From Nitriliruptorales bacterium (GTDB taxonomy: Bacteria > Actinomycetota > Nitriliruptoria > Euzebyales > Egibacteraceae), in the NCBI GenBank assembly GCA_007119305.1, contig SKPY01000472.1, forward strand, positions 1-20,691: a stretch of 20,691 nucleotides of DNA, written 5' to 3'. Below the pieces are notes generated by a model. The model did no database searches. It saw only the letters and a list, made by a program, of their open reading frames with translations, and was not told the origin of the DNA. The position numbers and the translations under genes are program-made. Of this stretch, positions 1-7,917 are shown one piece after another (the first letter of the stretch is position 1; every line of letters begins with the position of its first letter).

Positions 1-1214
1 CGCAGCTCGTCGGTCACGACGCCTGGCAGCTGGCGCCCGTCGGCGGGGGAGATGAGCAGCACGGGCCCGCCGAGTGCCGCGGCGAGCGGGGCCGCGGCGA
101 GCGCTGAGCCGTGCGTTCGCGCCCAGGCGAGCACGACGGTGTCTGCGCGCTCGTACGTCTCGCGGGACAGCTCCACGGCCGTGTGCCAGCGGGTGGGGCC
201 GGCGATCCGCTCTGCGAGCGCCACGTTCGCGGCCGCCAGCTCGGCGCCGAGGGCGGCGTCGTCAACGGTGCCGTCGGGCGCGACCACCACGACGTCGCAG
301 GCACGCAGCCGGCCCAGCTCCGCGCGCACGACCTCCGGCAGCTGCCGGCCCGCGGCGGGGGAGATGAGCAGCACCGGCCCGTCCACGGCGGCGGCCAGGG
401 GAGCGGCCGCGAGCGCGGAGCCATGGCTGCGAGCCCAGGCGAGCACGGCCGTGTCCGCCCGGTCGAAGGCCTCCCGTGACAGCTCCACCGCCGTGTGCCA
501 GCGGGTGGCGCCGGCCACACGGCGGTTGTCCACGGGCCAGCCGGGGTCGTCACCGCCGTGCCACATCCGGCCCGCAGCCTCGGCCGCCCGCAGGCTGGCG
601 TAGGGGTTGAGCTTGCCGGAGCGGCCCCAGTCGGGTGCGTTCCAGATCTCGAAGTGCAGGTGCGGCGCGTCGCAGCTCGCGTTGCCCGACGAGCCGACGT
701 AGCCGATGTGCTCGCCTCGGGTCACCCGCACCCCCCGCAACGTGCCGTGGGCCTCGAGGGCTGCGAGCAGCCGTGGTGCGAACGCTCCGGGGGCTCCGCC
801 GGCGTCGTCGCAGCCGGCGGGTCGCCCCGGGGTGTCGGAGTTCAGGTGCACGTAGAAGTAGCCGAGGCCGTCGTCACCAGCGACCGCGAGGTAGTACGAG
901 GTGCACACGTCCCCGGCAGCGCAACCCTCGCCCTGCGCGGCGATGATGTGGCCCGACTGGGCCGCGTACACCGGACGCATCTGCGGCGCCATGATGTCGA
1001 TGCCCTCGTGCGTGCGGCCGCCCGAGCGTGGCGCTCCGTAGGTGTCCCAGTAGTGGACGCCCCCCTGCACCGGGAAGAAGATGTCCACCGTGGCGGCGGT
1101 GGCCTCCGCCGACGGCGTCGGGGCGGGGGCGACGAGGGCGCACACAACGACGAGGACGACGGCGGCGAGGTGGCGCCCGCGCGGGTGCTGTGCCGGTGCG
1201 GGGTGGCGCTGCAT
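1..1214 (-). CDS. Secreted M23 metallopeptidase with two cell-wall-binding repeats (3' end cut by window)
   Basis: Predicted exported peptidoglycan endopeptidase of the LytM/M23 family. The minus-strand frame is open from ATG 1214 to the window edge (about 404 codons) with no stop. Residues 1-38 look like a signal peptide: basic start, a Leu/Val/Ala core, then PTPSAEA. The M23 domain spans about residues 45-195. Its zinc and catalytic residues are visible: H69 and D73 in HEGID, H123 in YVHLNSD, and H185/H187 in APHLHFEIW. Several cysteines (for example GCAAGDVC and NASCDAP) could form disulfides outside the cell. From about residue 233 there are two units of a 104-residue repeat, starting VAGATRW and RIAGPTRW and containing ALAAAPLAA and GPVLLISP. 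They resemble CW_binding_2 (PF04122) and may continue beyond the edge. No good Shine-Dalgarno precedes ATG 1214, so the start is chosen from the signal peptide. The gene is divergent from clpP. Confidence 0.85.
   Translation of the reverse strand, partial: MQRHPAPAQHPRGRHLAAVVLVVVCALVAPAPTPSAEATAATVDIFFPVQGGVHYWDTYGAPRSGGRTHEGIDIMAPQMRPVYAAQSGHIIAAQGEGCAAGDVCTSYYLAVAGDDGLGYFYVHLNSDTPGRPAGCDDAGGAPGAFAPRLLAALEAHGTLRGVRVTRGEHIGYVGSSGNASCDAPHLHFEIWNAPDWGRSGKLNPYASLRAAEAAGRMWHGGDDPGWPVDNRRVAGATRWHTAVELSREAFDRADTAVLAWARSHGSALAAAPLAAAVDGPVLLISPAAGRQLPEVVRAELGRLRACDVVVVAPDGTVDDAALGAELAAANVALAERIAGPTRWHTAVELSRETYERADTVVLAWARTHGSALAAAPLAAALGGPVLLISPADGRQLPGVVTDEL
3..521. repeat. Two diverged 312-bp direct repeats coding for cell-wall-binding units
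   Basis: The stretches at about 3-209 and 315-521 are similar with a 312-base offset; compare the segments starting at 27 and 339, which differ at only a few bases. Each codes for one CW_binding_2-like unit on the minus strand. The period is exactly 104 codons, so this is in-frame domain duplication and not a mobile repeat. Confidence 0.75.
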
Positions 1215-1283
1215 CAGTGCATGTGTCGGCGCCCGGTGGCGGACCTTGAGGCCGCCGGCGTGCCCCGCGGGCACCGGCGTGGG

Positions 1284-1289
1284 ACGCTA
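1284..1289 (-). promoter_or_regulatory. Putative -10 box for the M23 peptidase gene
   Basis: On the minus strand this reads TAGCGT, about 70 bases before ATG 1214. It shares its TA pair (1288-1289) with the opposite-facing -10 box of clpP. No clear -35 is visible. The assignment rests on the TAnnnT pattern seen before most genes here. Confidence 0.35.
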
Positions 1290-1293
1290 GGCT
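1288..1293 (+). promoter_or_regulatory. Putative -10 box for clpP
   Basis: TAGGCT lies 53 bases before the clpP start, predicting an untranslated leader of roughly 45 bases. It overlaps the divergent -10 of the M23 gene. No recognisable -35 hexamer lies 16-18 bases upstream. Confidence 0.4.
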
Positions 1294-1346
1294 TCTGACA
1301 CACGTCCCGATGGGGGCGTGGCTCGGCGTCCGGCAGGAGAGAACCG

Positions 1347-1982
1347 ATGGCACACCAAGAGCCCCCGATGAGCTACCTCGTCCCGATGGTGATCGAGCAG
1401 ACCAACCGGGGCGAACGGTCGTTTGACATCTACTCGCGGCTGCTCAAGGACCGCATCGTCTTCCTCGGCACCCCCGTGAACGACGAGATCGCCAACGTCG
1501 TGATGGCCCAGCTGCTCCACCTCGAGGGAGAGGACCCCGAGAAGGACATCAACATCTACATCAACTCGCCGGGCGGGTCCGTGACGAGCCTGCTCGCGAT
1601 CTACGACACGATGGAGTTCGTGAAGCCCGACATCTCCACGATCTGCATCGGCCAGGCCGCGTCGGCCGCCGCCGTGCTGCTGGCGGCAGGCACGAAGGGC
1701 AAGCGGTTCGCGCTGCCCCACAGCCGCGTCCTGCTGCACCAGCCCCACGGTGGTGCGGAGGGGCAGTCGGCCGACATCGAGATCGCCGCGAAGGAGATCA
1801 TGCGGATCCGCCAGATGCTCGACGAGATCCTCGCGGAGAAGACCGGCCAGGAGCTCGCCAAGATCTCCAAGGACACCGACCGCGACTTCATCATGACCGC
1901 CGAAGACGCCCGCACCTACGGCATCGTCGACGAGGTCATCAAGGCGCGGCGGGCCCAGGAGGCCCAGCTGAAGGCGAGCTGA
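1347..1982 (+). CDS. clpP: ATP-dependent Clp protease proteolytic subunit ClpP
   Basis: Serine peptidase of the S14 family. It forms the barrel-shaped proteolytic core that degrades proteins unfolded and fed in by ClpX or another Clp ATPase in the cytoplasm. The 211-residue product has the full triad: S106 in IGQAASAA, H131 in LLHQPHGG and D180 in TDRDF. NSPGGSV (residues 73-79), the oxyanion-hole region, is also present. The length is normal for the family. ATG 1347 is chosen because AGGAGAG (1335-1341) lies five bases upstream; a second ATG at 1368 (MSYLVPMVIEQ) could mark the mature or alternative N terminus. clpX follows 121 bases downstream with its own -10-like box. Only one clpP is present here, whereas many actinobacteria carry a clpP1-clpP2 pair. 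Confidence 0.97.
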   Translation: MAHQEPPMSYLVPMVIEQTNRGERSFDIYSRLLKDRIVFLGTPVNDEIANVVMAQLLHLEGEDPEKDINIYINSPGGSVTSLLAIYDTMEFVKPDISTICIGQAASAAAVLLAAGTKGKRFALPHSRVLLHQPHGGAEGQSADIEIAAKEIMRIRQMLDEILAEKTGQELAKISKDTDRDFIMTAEDARTYGIVDEVIKARRAQEAQLKAS

Positions 1983-2048
1983 GGACGTGCTACGGCTGCG
2001 CCGCACCGCCATGGCCGCACTTCGCCCGTGCGTGTCACGCAGAGCCGC

Positions 2049-2054
2049 TACGAT
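2049..2054 (+). promoter_or_regulatory. Putative -10 box for clpX
   Basis: TACGAT lies 49 bases before the clpX ATG, in the clpP-clpX gap. It suggests clpX can be transcribed separately from clpP. No convincing -35 is seen. Confidence 0.4.
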
Positions 2055-2103
2055 GAGCAGCGCAGGCCGAGCGACCACCGGCCGGTAAGGAGGAGCGCGG
2101 GCC

Positions 2104-3381
<1,278 letters not shown>

Positions 3382-3388
3382 CGCCGGC

Positions 3389-3401
3389 CGCCCGTCGGGC
3401 G
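3389..3401. terminator. Short hairpin between convergent clpX and the membrane-protein gene
   Basis: CGCCC (3389-3393) can pair with GGGCG (3397-3401) around a three-base loop, just after the clpX stop. There is no T-tract, so it is at best a weak or factor-dependent terminator. Chance pairing is likely in DNA this rich in G+C. Confidence 0.2.
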
Positions 3402-3459
3402 CGCGCGAGGCGTGGAGCCGGCCCGTGGGCGCCTGCCGCGGGCGAGGCTGGGTGCCGCG

Positions 3460-3921
3460 TCAGCCGCCGAGCAGGTCCACGCCGGCCGCCGCGAGCCCCG
3501 TGACCACGATGGTCCAGGCGGCGAGGCTGCCGAGCATCCACCCGGCGACCGTCGCCCGCTGCGCACCCACGACGAGCGCGATGAACGCGGCGAGGTGCAC
3601 CCCCGTGACGGCCGGAGCCGCCAGGGCCAGTACGGGCACCCCGTAGCGCTGCAACAGGGTGCGTGCCCGCCGCGCCCGCCCCGAGGACTCAGCCGACGTG
3701 GCGCGGGCACCCCGGCGACGCTGCACCCAGCGGCGCAGCGCGTCGTGGCCGACGATGATGCCGAGCACCGGCAGCGCGTTGCCTACGAAGGCGACCGCTC
3801 CCACGGGCGCGGGTGGCAGCCCGGCGGCGACCCCCGCGGGAACGACGAGGAGGATCTCGAGCCACGGGACGGCGGCGGCGACGAACACCCCGACGAAGCC
3901 CCACGTCTCGAGCGCGGTCAC
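3460..3921 (-). CDS. Small multi-pass membrane protein, small multidrug export family-like (PF06695/COG2426)
   Basis: The 153-residue, very hydrophobic protein probably has three or four membrane segments. The N-terminal half contains AAAVPWLEILLVVPAGVAAG and, further on, GNALPVLGI. These match my recollection of the PF06695 pattern: a membrane-embedded P-x-x-E followed by P-x-G-V-A-x-G-L-P. A basic cytoplasmic loop (RRWVQRRRG, about residues 63-71) separates this half from a hydrophobic C-terminal half containing APAVTGVHLAAF. The family name implies drug export, but the real substrate is not established. The start is GTG 3921, with a weak GGGGGA about eight bases upstream. The gene is divergent from valS and convergent with clpX, so it is probably transcribed alone. 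Family assignment is from residue patterns only. Confidence 0.7.
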   Translation of the reverse strand: MTALETWGFVGVFVAAAVPWLEILLVVPAGVAAGLPPAPVGAVAFVGNALPVLGIIVGHDALRRWVQRRRGARATSAESSGRARRARTLLQRYGVPVLALAAPAVTGVHLAAFIALVVGAQRATVAGWMLGSLAAWTIVVTGLAAAGVDLLGG

Positions 3922-3977
3922 GGCGGCGTCCCCCGAGAAGTGAGCACGCTCGTGCGGGGGGCAGCCGGCATCCGGCG

Positions 3978-3983
3978 ACTATA
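3978..3983 (-). promoter_or_regulatory. Putative -10 box for the small membrane-protein gene
   Basis: On the minus strand this reads TATAGT, the closest match to the TATAAT consensus in the window. It lies about 57 bases before GTG 3921, predicting a leader of roughly 50 bases. Confidence 0.45.
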
Positions 3984-4054
3984 GCGTGCGGCCTGCGCCC
4001 CCTCGGGCTCGCAGGCGTGCGGCGGCGCCCGGGTGAGCGCTCGGGCACGCCTCG

Positions 4055-4060
4055 TACACT
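4055..4060 (+). promoter_or_regulatory. Putative -10 box for valS (leaderless spacing)
   Basis: TACACT ends eight bases before ATG 4069. Since transcription usually starts about 6-8 bases after the -10, the mRNA should begin at or within a base or two of the start codon. An inverted GAGCGCTC (4035-4042) occupies the usual -35 area. There is no room for a T-box leader. Confidence 0.6.
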
Positions 4061-4068
4061 GGCGGGCT

Positions 4069-6696
4069 ATGAGCGATGACGCGCCCCTGCCCAAGGCCTA
4101 CGCACCCGCGGAGGTCGAGCCGCGCCTGTACGACTGGTGGGAGTCGAGCGGTTTCTTCCACGCCGAGCCCGACGACCCGGGCGAGCCGTTCTGCATCTGC
4201 ATCCCACTGCCGAACGTCACCGGGTCGTTGCACCTCGGCCACGCGCTCAACCACTCGATCCAGGATGCGCTCATCCGCTGGGCCCGCATGCGCGGCCGCA
4301 ACGCGCTGTGGCAGCCGGGCACCGACCACGCCGGCATCGCGACCCAGAACGTCGTCGAGAAGCAGCTGGCCGGGGAGGGGCTGGCGCGCCACGACCTGGG
4401 CCGGGAGCGGTTCCTGGAGCGCGTCTGGCAGTGGAAGGAGGAGTCCGGCGGGCTGATCACGAACCAGATGCGCCGGCTCGGGACCTCATGCGACTGGGAG
4501 CGCGAGGCGTTCACGCTCGACGACGCGCGCAGCCGCGCGGTGCGCGAGGTGTTCGTGTCGCTCTACGAAGACGGCCTCATCTACCGCGGCCACCGGCTCA
4601 TCAACTGGTGCCCGCGCTGCGCGACGGCGCTGTCCGACATCGAGGTGGACCACGAGGAGACCGAGGGGGAGCTCGCCTACCTGCGCTACCCGGCGGCCGG
4701 CGGGGGCGAGGGCGTGGTCGTCGCCACCACCCGAGCGGAGACGATGCTCGGTGATACGGCGGTCGCGGTGCACCCCGACGACGAGCGCTTCGTCGACCTC
4801 GTCGGCTCGACGGTCGTCCTCCCCTTGCTCGACCGGGAGCTGCCCGTCATCGTCGACGAGGCGGTCGACCCGGCGTTCGGCACCGGGGCGGTCAAGGTCA
4901 CGCCCGCCCACGACCCCAACGACTACGAGATCGGCCAGCGCCACGACCTCGAGTCCGTGGACGTGATGACCGACGCGGCTACGATCAGCGAGGCGGGCGG
5001 GCCCTACGCCGGCCTCGACCGCTACGAGGCGCGGCGCAGGGTCAAGGCCGACCTCGACGCACAGGGCCTGCTCGTCAAGGTCGAGCCGCACACCCACGCC
5101 CTCGGGCTCTGCTCCCGCTGCGAGACCGTGGTCGAGCCGCGCCTGTCCGAGCAGTGGTTCGTCGCCGTGCGGCCGCTCGCCGAGCGCGCGATCGCAGCGG
5201 TGCGCGACGGGCGGACGCGCTTCGTGCCGGAACGCAACGCGAAGGGCTTCCTCGACTGGCTCGAGAACCTGCACGACTGGTGCATCTCCCGGCAGCTGTG
5301 GTGGGGCCACCGCATCCCCGTCTGGTACGACCGCGACGGCAGCGAGCACGCGCGCCGTGAGGACCCGGATCCCGCAGAGGTGGAGGCCGAGGGGCTGACC
5401 CAGGACCCGGACGTGCTCGACACCTGGTTCTCGAGCGCCCTGTGGCCGTTCTCCACCCAGGGCTGGCCCGACGACACCCCGGCGCTGCGGACCTGGTACC
5501 CCGGAGAGGTGCTGGTCACCGCCTACGACATCAACACCTTCTGGGTGAGCCGCATGCTCATGATGGGCCTGCGGTTCATGCACGACGTGCCCTTCCATGC
5601 GGTGCTGAACCACGGGCTCGTGCGCGACAAGCACGGCAAGAAGATGTCCAAGTCGTTCGGCAACGTGATCGATCCGCTGGACCTCATCGACCACTACGGG
5701 GCCGACGCGCTGCGCTTCGCGCTGCTGCGGGCGGCCGTGCCGGGCCAGGACGTGCCTATGGCCGAGGAGTGGGTCGAGGGCGCGCGCCGGTTCGCGAACA
5801 AGCTGTGGAACGCGGCTCGGTTCGTGCTCATGCAGACCGGCCCGGTGCCGCACGGCGACCCCGCCGACCTGCCGGAGCCGGCCCCGCTCGAGGACCGCTG
5901 GATCCTCTCCCGCCTCGAGGCCGCGCGCGCCACCGCCGACCAGGCCTACGCCGAGTACGACCTCGCCCGCGCGTCGCGTGCGCTCTACCACTTCGTGTGG
6001 GACGAGTACTGCGACTGGTACCTCGAGCTGGCCAAGCTCCGCGACGACGAGGGCGCCCGCCGGGTGCTCACCTACGTGCTCGACAGCGCCTTGCGCCTGC
6101 TCCACCCGATCATGCCCTTCGTCACCGAAGAGATCTGGCAGGCGCTGCACGAGCCCGCACCGGGCGTGTCGCTGATGCGCGCGGACTGGGTCGCGGCGGC
6201 GCCGGAGCGGCGCGACCACCGTGCCGAGGCCGAGTTCGGCGCCCTGCATGAGGTGGTGACCGCGTTGCGGCGCTTCCGCGCCGACCACGGGCTCGCCCCG
6301 TCGGCACGGATCACCGTGGGCGTCGTCGCCGAGGGCGGGCACCGCGAGGTCATCGCCGGCGGGCTCGACGGGATCCGCCGCCTCGCCGGGGTCGGGGAGT
6401 GGCGGTTCGTGGACGCTGCGGGGCAGGTGGACGGGCCGCTCGGAAAAATCCCACTGGACCTGGCCGAGCTGCTCGTGCCGCTCGCGGGCCTGATCGACCT
6501 CGACGAGGAGCGCGCGCGGCTGACGAAGGCGCTCCACGACGCCCGCGTCGAGCTCGAGCGCGCCGAGCGCAAGCTCGCGAACGAGGGGTTCGTCGCCAAG
6601 GCCCCCCCGGACGTCGTGGACGCCGAGCGCGCCAAGGCGGACAAGTGGCGCACGACCGCCGAGACGTTGGAGACCCAGCTGGCGGCGCTCGAGTGA
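4069..6696 (+). CDS. valS: Valyl-tRNA synthetase
   Basis: Class I aminoacyl-tRNA synthetase that charges tRNA-Val with valine in the cytoplasm. The 875-residue product is of usual length. The HIGH motif appears as HLGH (55-58) within PNVTGSLHLGHALN, and KMSKS is at 525-529 in GKKMSKSFGN. The CP1 editing domain that removes mischarged threonine is marked by ATTRAETMLGDTAVAVHPDD and by GTGAVKVTPAHDPNDYEIG. The C terminus ends in a charged coiled-coil arm (LIDLDEERARLTKALHDA and onward), typical of ValRS. The start at ATG 4069 matches the family N terminus and lies eight bases after TACACT. No Shine-Dalgarno precedes it, consistent with leaderless translation. An upstream in-frame ATG at 4033 would precede the promoter and is rejected. 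The next gene begins 28 bases downstream and is probably co-transcribed. Confidence 0.98.
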   Translation: MSDDAPLPKAYAPAEVEPRLYDWWESSGFFHAEPDDPGEPFCICIPLPNVTGSLHLGHALNHSIQDALIRWARMRGRNALWQPGTDHAGIATQNVVEKQLAGEGLARHDLGRERFLERVWQWKEESGGLITNQMRRLGTSCDWEREAFTLDDARSRAVREVFVSLYEDGLIYRGHRLINWCPRCATALSDIEVDHEETEGELAYLRYPAAGGGEGVVVATTRAETMLGDTAVAVHPDDERFVDLVGSTVVLPLLDRELPVIVDEAVDPAFGTGAVKVTPAHDPNDYEIGQRHDLESVDVMTDAATISEAGGPYAGLDRYEARRRVKADLDAQGLLVKVEPHTHALGLCSRCETVVEPRLSEQWFVAVRPLAERAIAAVRDGRTRFVPERNAKGFLDWLENLHDWCISRQLWWGHRIPVWYDRDGSEHARREDPDPAEVEAEGLTQDPDVLDTWFSSALWPFSTQGWPDDTPALRTWYPGEVLVTAYDINTFWVSRMLMMGLRFMHDVPFHAVLNHGLVRDKHGKKMSKSFGNVIDPLDLIDHYGADALRFALLRAAVPGQDVPMAEEWVEGARRFANKLWNAARFVLMQTGPVPHGDPADLPEPAPLEDRWILSRLEAARATADQAYAEYDLARASRALYHFVWDEYCDWYLELAKLRDDEGARRVLTYVLDSALRLLHPIMPFVTEEIWQALHEPAPGVSLMRADWVAAAPERRDHRAEAEFGALHEVVTALRRFRADHGLAPSARITVGVVAEGGHREVIAGGLDGIRRLAGVGEWRFVDAAGQVDGPLGKIPLDLAELLVPLAGLIDLDEERARLTKALHDARVELERAERKLANEGFVAKAPPDVVDAERAKADKWRTTAETLETQLAALE

Positions 6697-6724
6697 GCCC
6701 GCCCACCGACGAGGGGAGCCGGGG

Positions 6725-7897
6725 TTGAGGCCAGCCGACGAGCTGAGGGCGGCGCTGGACGCGCGCTGCCTCGCAGGACTGGCCGGCGCAGCGCGTGAGC
6801 TCGTCGCTGACGACGCCTCTGCGGTCTGCGGATCGTTCGCGGCGTGGAAGCACGAAGAAGGGCGCCGCAGCTGGCCCTGGCTGCCCGGGTTGTGCTTCTC
6901 CGCGTTGGAGGAGCTCGGTGTCGGCTTCCCCGTGGACGACGATGCCGCGGTGACGCTCGGCCGTGTGCTCGTCGGCGCGGAGACCGATGCCCGCCGGGTC
7001 GCCGACGCGCTCGCCACCGTGGGCGCCGGCGCTGCGGCCCAGGCTGCCGCGCCTGCCAGCGGGGCCGACCTCGCGTTCGAGCTGCGCCGCCGCACCCTGG
7101 AGACCGCGGTCGACCGCTTCTGGAAGGAGCTGCAGACCGCCGCTCGGCGGCTGCACGAGCCGGTGGTCGAGCGCGACCGGCCGCGCGCTGACAGCATCAT
7201 CGTCGCCACTCGCCGCCGGCTCGAGGACAGCGCCGTCCGCATCGAGCAGCTTGCCGCCCGGGTCGCCACGGTCCTGCCGCAGGCTGTGGCCGCCGACCCG
7301 GGACGCGACCCGCAACAGGCGGGCCAGGCGCACCACGACACGGGCGAGCAGGCCGGCGTCGACGCCCTGCCATCCCCGGCCCCCGGCCCGCTCGCCGAGC
7401 CGGAGACTCCGCAGGCTGAGCCGCGCGCCGAGCCGGAGACTCCGCGGGCTGAACCGCTCGTCGAGCCGGAGACTTCTGCGCCGGCTGAGCCGCCCGCCGA
7501 CCCGGACCGCCCTGCTGCGTCTGAACCGCCCGCTCGCCCGGACACCCCCCTGGCGGCCGATGACGCAGGTGACCTGGAGGCCACCGGGCCTCTTGAGCTC
7601 GACGGACCCGACGACGTCATCCCCGAGGCGCCGGGGTCCGAGCGTGCGCCCGAGGCCGGCAGCCGGCGGCCTGGCGCGAGCGACCGACCCGTGCCCGGGT
7701 GGACGTGGTCGGGGGACGTGGCTGCCGACGATGACGAGGTCTACGGCCCAGCGGACGAGGCCTACGGCCCAGCAGACGAGGCGGAGGTGGAGTACCGCGC
7801 GGTGCGCGACCGCAAGCTCGCCCCGCTGGTGTTCCTCGCCGGGGTGACCCTCGGTGCGCTCGTGTGGCTGCTGGTCATCTCCGGCAACGGCGGTTGA
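6725..7897 (+). CDS. Unrecognised tail-anchored protein with a Pro/Glu repeat linker
   Basis: I do not recognise this 390-residue protein. Residues 1-190 are Ala/Arg-rich and look mostly helical, with a Trp-containing patch (SFAAWKHEEGRRSWPWLPG, about 37-55). Residues about 210-285 are a low-complexity Pro/Glu/Ala linker containing three 11-residue units starting AEPETPQ, AEPETPR and VEPETSA. An acidic stretch follows, with a tandem YGPADEA pair. One strongly hydrophobic segment (about 366-386, LVFLAGVTLGALVWLLVISG) ends four residues from the C terminus. This is the layout of a tail-anchored membrane protein with its bulk in the cytoplasm. The start is TTG 6725, with GAGGGGAG upstream; it is not certain. 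It lies 28 bases after valS and ends just before folC, so co-transcription with valS is likely. No enzymatic motif is visible. Confidence 0.75.
   Translation: MRPADELRAALDARCLAGLAGAARELVADDASAVCGSFAAWKHEEGRRSWPWLPGLCFSALEELGVGFPVDDDAAVTLGRVLVGAETDARRVADALATVGAGAAAQAAAPASGADLAFELRRRTLETAVDRFWKELQTAARRLHEPVVERDRPRADSIIVATRRRLEDSAVRIEQLAARVATVLPQAVAADPGRDPQQAGQAHHDTGEQAGVDALPSPAPGPLAEPETPQAEPRAEPETPRAEPLVEPETSAPAEPPADPDRPAASEPPARPDTPLAADDAGDLEATGPLELDGPDDVIPEAPGSERAPEAGSRRPGASDRPVPGWTWSGDVAADDDEVYGPADEAYGPADEAEVEYRAVRDRKLAPLVFLAGVTLGALVWLLVISGNGG
7394..7492 (+). repeat. Three tandem 33-bp units in the linker of the unknown protein
   Basis: Units start at 7394, 7427 and 7460 and share a GAGCCGGAGACT core. 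Each codes for 11 residues around EPET. The exact 33-base period keeps the frame, indicating in-frame tandem expansion of a disordered linker. Confidence 0.8.
7741..7782 (+). repeat. Two tandem 21-bp units coding for YGPADEA
   Basis: The copies at 7741-7761 and 7762-7782 are nearly identical and code for consecutive YGPADEA heptapeptides, in the acidic stretch before the membrane anchor. Confidence 0.85.
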
Positions 7898-7904
7898 AGC
7901 CTCC

Positions 7905-7910
7905 TACACT
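7905..7910 (+). promoter_or_regulatory. Putative -10 box for folC (leaderless spacing)
   Basis: TACACT ends seven bases before GTG 7918. It is identical to the valS box and has nearly the same spacing, so folC is predicted to have its own leaderless transcript although it follows the unknown gene by only 20 bases. Confidence 0.6.
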
Positions 7911-7917
7911 GCCTGCC

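Noticed and set aside
1..521. The 312-base repeats as a transposon or CRISPR trace
   Set aside because: The period is exactly 104 codons and both copies encode the same domain in frame, so protein domain duplication explains them.
495..1298. A 267-codon plus-strand open frame at the left edge
   Set aside because: It overlaps the M23 peptidase gene, whose catalytic motifs, signal peptide and domain repeats are all on the minus strand.
2021..2032. ClgR-like half sites (TTCGC and GCG) before clpX
   Set aside because: The spacing between CGC and GCG is four bases, not the five I recall for ClgR sites, and such short motifs are common at this G+C content.
3922..4068. A T-box or other riboswitch before valS
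   Set aside because: The -10 box lies eight bases before the start codon, so almost no leader RNA exists.
4486..7620. A 1044-codon open frame on the minus strand opposite valS and the next gene
   Set aside because: It mirrors valS codon by codon; G/C at third positions removes stops from the antisense frame. It has no domain, promoter or ribosome-binding site.
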